This document shows positions 5,199-7,198 of a stretch of DNA of 7,198 nt, piece after piece. The notes under the pieces were generated by a model, which saw only the letters and a list, made by a program, of their open reading frames with translations, had not been told where the DNA came from and did not search any database. This DNA comes from Flavobacterium sp. (lineage in GTDB: Bacteria; Bacteroidota; Bacteroidia; Flavobacteriales; Flavobacteriaceae): contig JASLHL010000191.1 of assembly GCA_030152225.1 (NCBI GenBank), positions 1 through 7,198 of the forward strand, read 5' to 3'. The position numbers and the translations under genes were made by a program. Each line of letters begins with the position of its first letter. Position 1 is the stretch's first letter.

Positions 5199-6449
5199 AT
5201 GAAAAACAATAAACTTTTTATTGCTATCCTCATCGCCTTAGTTCTAGGTGTTGTTTTTGGAAGTATCATTCATTATACACTTCCGGACTATATTGCTGGT
5301 TTTTCTGAAAACATCAAATTACTAGGGACCATCTTTATTCGATTGGTTCAAATGATCATAGCCCCTTTGGTTTTCTGTACCTTAGTGGTTGGAATTGCCA
5401 AAATGGGTGATATGAAAATGGTAGGTCGTGTTGGGGCAAAAGCAATGGGATGGTTTATTACAGCTTCCTTGGTATCCCTTGGGATTGGTTTAATTTTAGT
5501 CAACTGGTTTAAACCAGGAGCGAATGCAAACTTCAATTTAGACAACACCTCCTCTGCTGATGATTTACTAACGCGTACTAATGCATTAAGTCTTCAATCC
5601 TTTATAGAGCATTTAATTCCGAAAAGTGTATTCGATGCTTTTGCACATAATGAGATCTTACAAATTGTTGTGTTTGCCGTATTTTTCGGTATTGCACTAG
5701 CGAGTCTAGGCAAAAAAGGAAAGGTAATCATCAAGCTATTTGATCGCATTGCGGAAGTTGTATTAAAAATGGTAACTTATATTATGTGGACCGCTCCATT
5801 GGGAGTTTTAGGAGCGATTGCTAGTGCTGTAGCCCTATATGGACTGAGTATCTTCTTTACCTATGCAAAGTATTTAGTAGCTTTTCTTTGTGGATTGATC
5901 GTTTTATGGGCGGTTTTAATCTTCGTTGGATACCTTATCCTTGGAAAAGATGTATGGCGTTTGCTAAAAACAATCAAAGAACCTTTATTAATTGCTTTCT
6001 CTACAACGAGTAGTGAAGCGGTTTTTCCTAAATTGGTCGAACAATTAAATAAATTCGGTTGTTCGCCAAAAATTGTATCCTTTACCTTACCTTTAGGGTA
6101 TTCTTTTAACCTTGATGGAAGCATGATGTACTTGACATTTGCCAGTATATTTATCGCTCAAATCTACGATGTTCCCATGACCTTAGGTGATCAAATTCTA
6201 ATGCTATTAGTTTTAATGATAACGAGTAAAGGAGTAGCGGGTGTACCCCGTGCCTCTCTGATTGTTATTGTGGCCACCTGCGCGATGTTCAACATTCCAC
6301 CAGAAGGAATTGCATTTATCCTGCCAATTGACCACTTCTGTGATATGGGTAGAAGTATGACAAACGTATTGGGTAATGCATTATCAACTGCTTCAATTGA
6401 TAAATTTGAAAACAAAGAGGGTGAAAGTGCTCCCCTTATTGAAAATTAA
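5199..6449 (+). CDS. Dicarboxylate/amino acid:cation symporter (DAACS family), probably acidic amino acid transporter
   Basis: This is an inner-membrane secondary transporter of 416 aa, the normal length for the glutamate transporter/DctA family, with the expected eight-helix, two-hairpin fold. Visible motifs: hairpin 1 STTSSEAVFP (268-277), helix 7 NLDG (304-307), hairpin 2 SKGVAGVPRAS (343-353), and helix 8 DHFCDMGRSMTNVLGN (378-393). Compared with GltPh from memory, D382, R385 and N389 correspond to D394 (amino group), R397 (side-chain carboxylate) and N401. DctA proteins lack the D394 equivalent, so glutamate/aspartate is a better guess than C4-dicarboxylates. The GltPh sodium ligand D405 is Asn here (N393), as in DctA-type proteins, which leaves the coupling ion open (proton or sodium). 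The first ATG is used; the leader is A/T-rich with no Shine-Dalgarno sequence, as usual in Bacteroidota. A DedA-family gene follows after 40 bp and is probably co-transcribed. Confidence 0.95.
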   Translation: MKNNKLFIAILIALVLGVVFGSIIHYTLPDYIAGFSENIKLLGTIFIRLVQMIIAPLVFCTLVVGIAKMGDMKMVGRVGAKAMGWFITASLVSLGIGLILVNWFKPGANANFNLDNTSSADDLLTRTNALSLQSFIEHLIPKSVFDAFAHNEILQIVVFAVFFGIALASLGKKGKVIIKLFDRIAEVVLKMVTYIMWTAPLGVLGAIASAVALYGLSIFFTYAKYLVAFLCGLIVLWAVLIFVGYLILGKDVWRLLKTIKEPLLIAFSTTSSEAVFPKLVEQLNKFGCSPKIVSFTLPLGYSFNLDGSMMYLTFASIFIAQIYDVPMTLGDQILMLLVLMITSKGVAGVPRASLIVIVATCAMFNIPPEGIAFILPIDHFCDMGRSMTNVLGNALSTASIDKFENKEGESAPLIEN

Positions 6450-6453
6450 AAAC

Positions 6454-6471
6454 ACAATAAAGACAATAAAG
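6454..6471. repeat. 9-bp tandem repeat in the symporter-DedA spacer
   Basis: ACAATAAAG occurs twice in tandem within the 40-bp A-rich gap between the two genes. There is no hairpin or T-run, which supports transcription of both genes as one unit. Confidence 0.5.
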
Positions 6472-6489
6472 ACACACTAAAAACAAACT

Positions 6490-7182
6490 ATGGACGAATT
6501 TCATTTATCACAACTAATCAATCCTGAATTCTATATCAATTTAGAGATTGCAGGTCACTCTATTGGAATCTACGTTGTATTGTTTATTGTATTTGCTGAA
6601 ACAGGTTTATTTGCTGGATTCTTCTTACCAGGAGATAGTTTACTGTTCCTAGCGGGTATATACAGTACAGCCTTAATGCATGAAATTTTCCCTATAGAGA
6701 GCGATTTTTTAAACGTTGCCCTTTTATCCACCTTAGTCGCCTTAGCCGGGATTCTCGGAAATACCTTTGGTTATTGGTTTGGGGCCAAGAGTGGCAATTA
6801 CCTCTACAACGTAAAAGACAATTTCATATACAAGAAAAAATACCTGTACGAATCAAAAGTATTCTTCGAAAGACACGGAGGAAGAGCGATTATCTTTGCT
6901 CGTTTCTTACCTGTTGTACGAACATTTGCTCCGATTATCGCAGGAATTGTTCGCATGGACGTTAAGCGCTTTATGCTGTATAATGTTATTAGTTCATTCT
7001 TATGGGCTACTACCTTGATCTTTGCAGGACATTACTTACAAGTTTGGTTGTTGGAAAGCTACGGCATCAACTTGAAAGATTATATCGAATACATTGTCTT
7101 GTTCTTGGTTCTTGTAACAACACTGCCGATTATCATCAAATTGGCTAAAAGAAAGAAAACAGAAACAAGTATTGAAGAATAA
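6490..7182 (+). CDS. DedA family (VTT/SNARE-associated domain) membrane protein
   Basis: This is an integral inner-membrane protein of 230 aa, in the usual DedA range (200-230). Members act as lipid-carrier or phospholipid translocases; some bacterial members recycle undecaprenyl phosphate. The family motifs are present: ETGLFAGFFLPGDSLLFLAG (37-56) forms the first re-entrant signature, GNTFGYWFGAKSG (90-102) the GY motif, and FARFLPVVRTFAPIIAG (136-152) the second signature. By alignment from memory, E37, D49, R138 and R144 correspond to the charged residues E39, D51, R130 and R136 that are essential in E. coli YqjA/YghB. Hydrophobic segments follow at about 163-180 and 200-217, and the tail is basic then acidic (KRKKTETSIEE). 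No terminator is visible in the 16 bases after the stop before the window ends, so the operon may continue. The exact lipid substrate cannot be told from sequence. Confidence 0.95.
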   Translation: MDEFHLSQLINPEFYINLEIAGHSIGIYVVLFIVFAETGLFAGFFLPGDSLLFLAGIYSTALMHEIFPIESDFLNVALLSTLVALAGILGNTFGYWFGAKSGNYLYNVKDNFIYKKKYLYESKVFFERHGGRAIIFARFLPVVRTFAPIIAGIVRMDVKRFMLYNVISSFLWATTLIFAGHYLQVWLLESYGINLKDYIEYIVLFLVLVTTLPIIIKLAKRKKTETSIEE

Positions 7183-7198
7183 TTAAAATAGGTGCCTT

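Overview
The window is AT-rich chromosomal DNA from a member of the Bacteroidota, most likely the family Flavobacteriaceae (a Myroides- or Flavobacterium-like genome). The evidence is the protein families present (a secreted C1B-type cysteine peptidase, a DPP5-like S9 peptidase with a signal peptide), A-rich leaders with no Shine-Dalgarno sequence ahead of every gene, and the short satellite-like repeats between genes. The genus is an inference from general character, not from a marker gene.

Layout: positions 1-190 hold two copies of a 59-bp repeat followed by a strong hairpin terminator, and 218-273 hold a heptad array. Two genes on the minus strand follow: mscS (279-1106), preceded in transcription order by a secreted C1 peptidase (1135-2334). 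They are 28 bp apart and probably one operon. From 2335 to 3010 there is a 676-bp gene-free mosaic: a ~198-bp segment bounded by a 12-13 bp inverted repeat, two more 59-bp repeats with heptad linkers, a pyrimidine-rich heptad array, and the terminator of the next gene. An S9 peptidase (3011-4912, minus) comes next, then a 286-bp divergent promoter region, then a plus-strand pair: a DAACS-family acidic amino acid symporter (5199-6449) and a DedA/VTT membrane protein (6490-7182), 40 bp apart.

Functionally the genes are mostly ordinary. Two exported peptidases and an amino acid symporter fit a peptide- and amino-acid-consuming lifestyle; MscS and DedA are general envelope proteins (osmotic release, lipid-carrier translocation). 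No defence system, prophage, transposase or RNA gene was found.

The unusual part is the intergenic DNA. Four 59-bp cores are identical at every base. They are joined to each other by whole numbers of 7-bp linker units (two in one locus, seven in the other). The separate pyrimidine-rich arrays beside them also run on a 7-bp period although their unit sequences differ. The largest array consists of eleven TCACCTC/CACCTCT units, whose minus strand reads GAGGTGA, a perfect match to the Shine-Dalgarno consensus.
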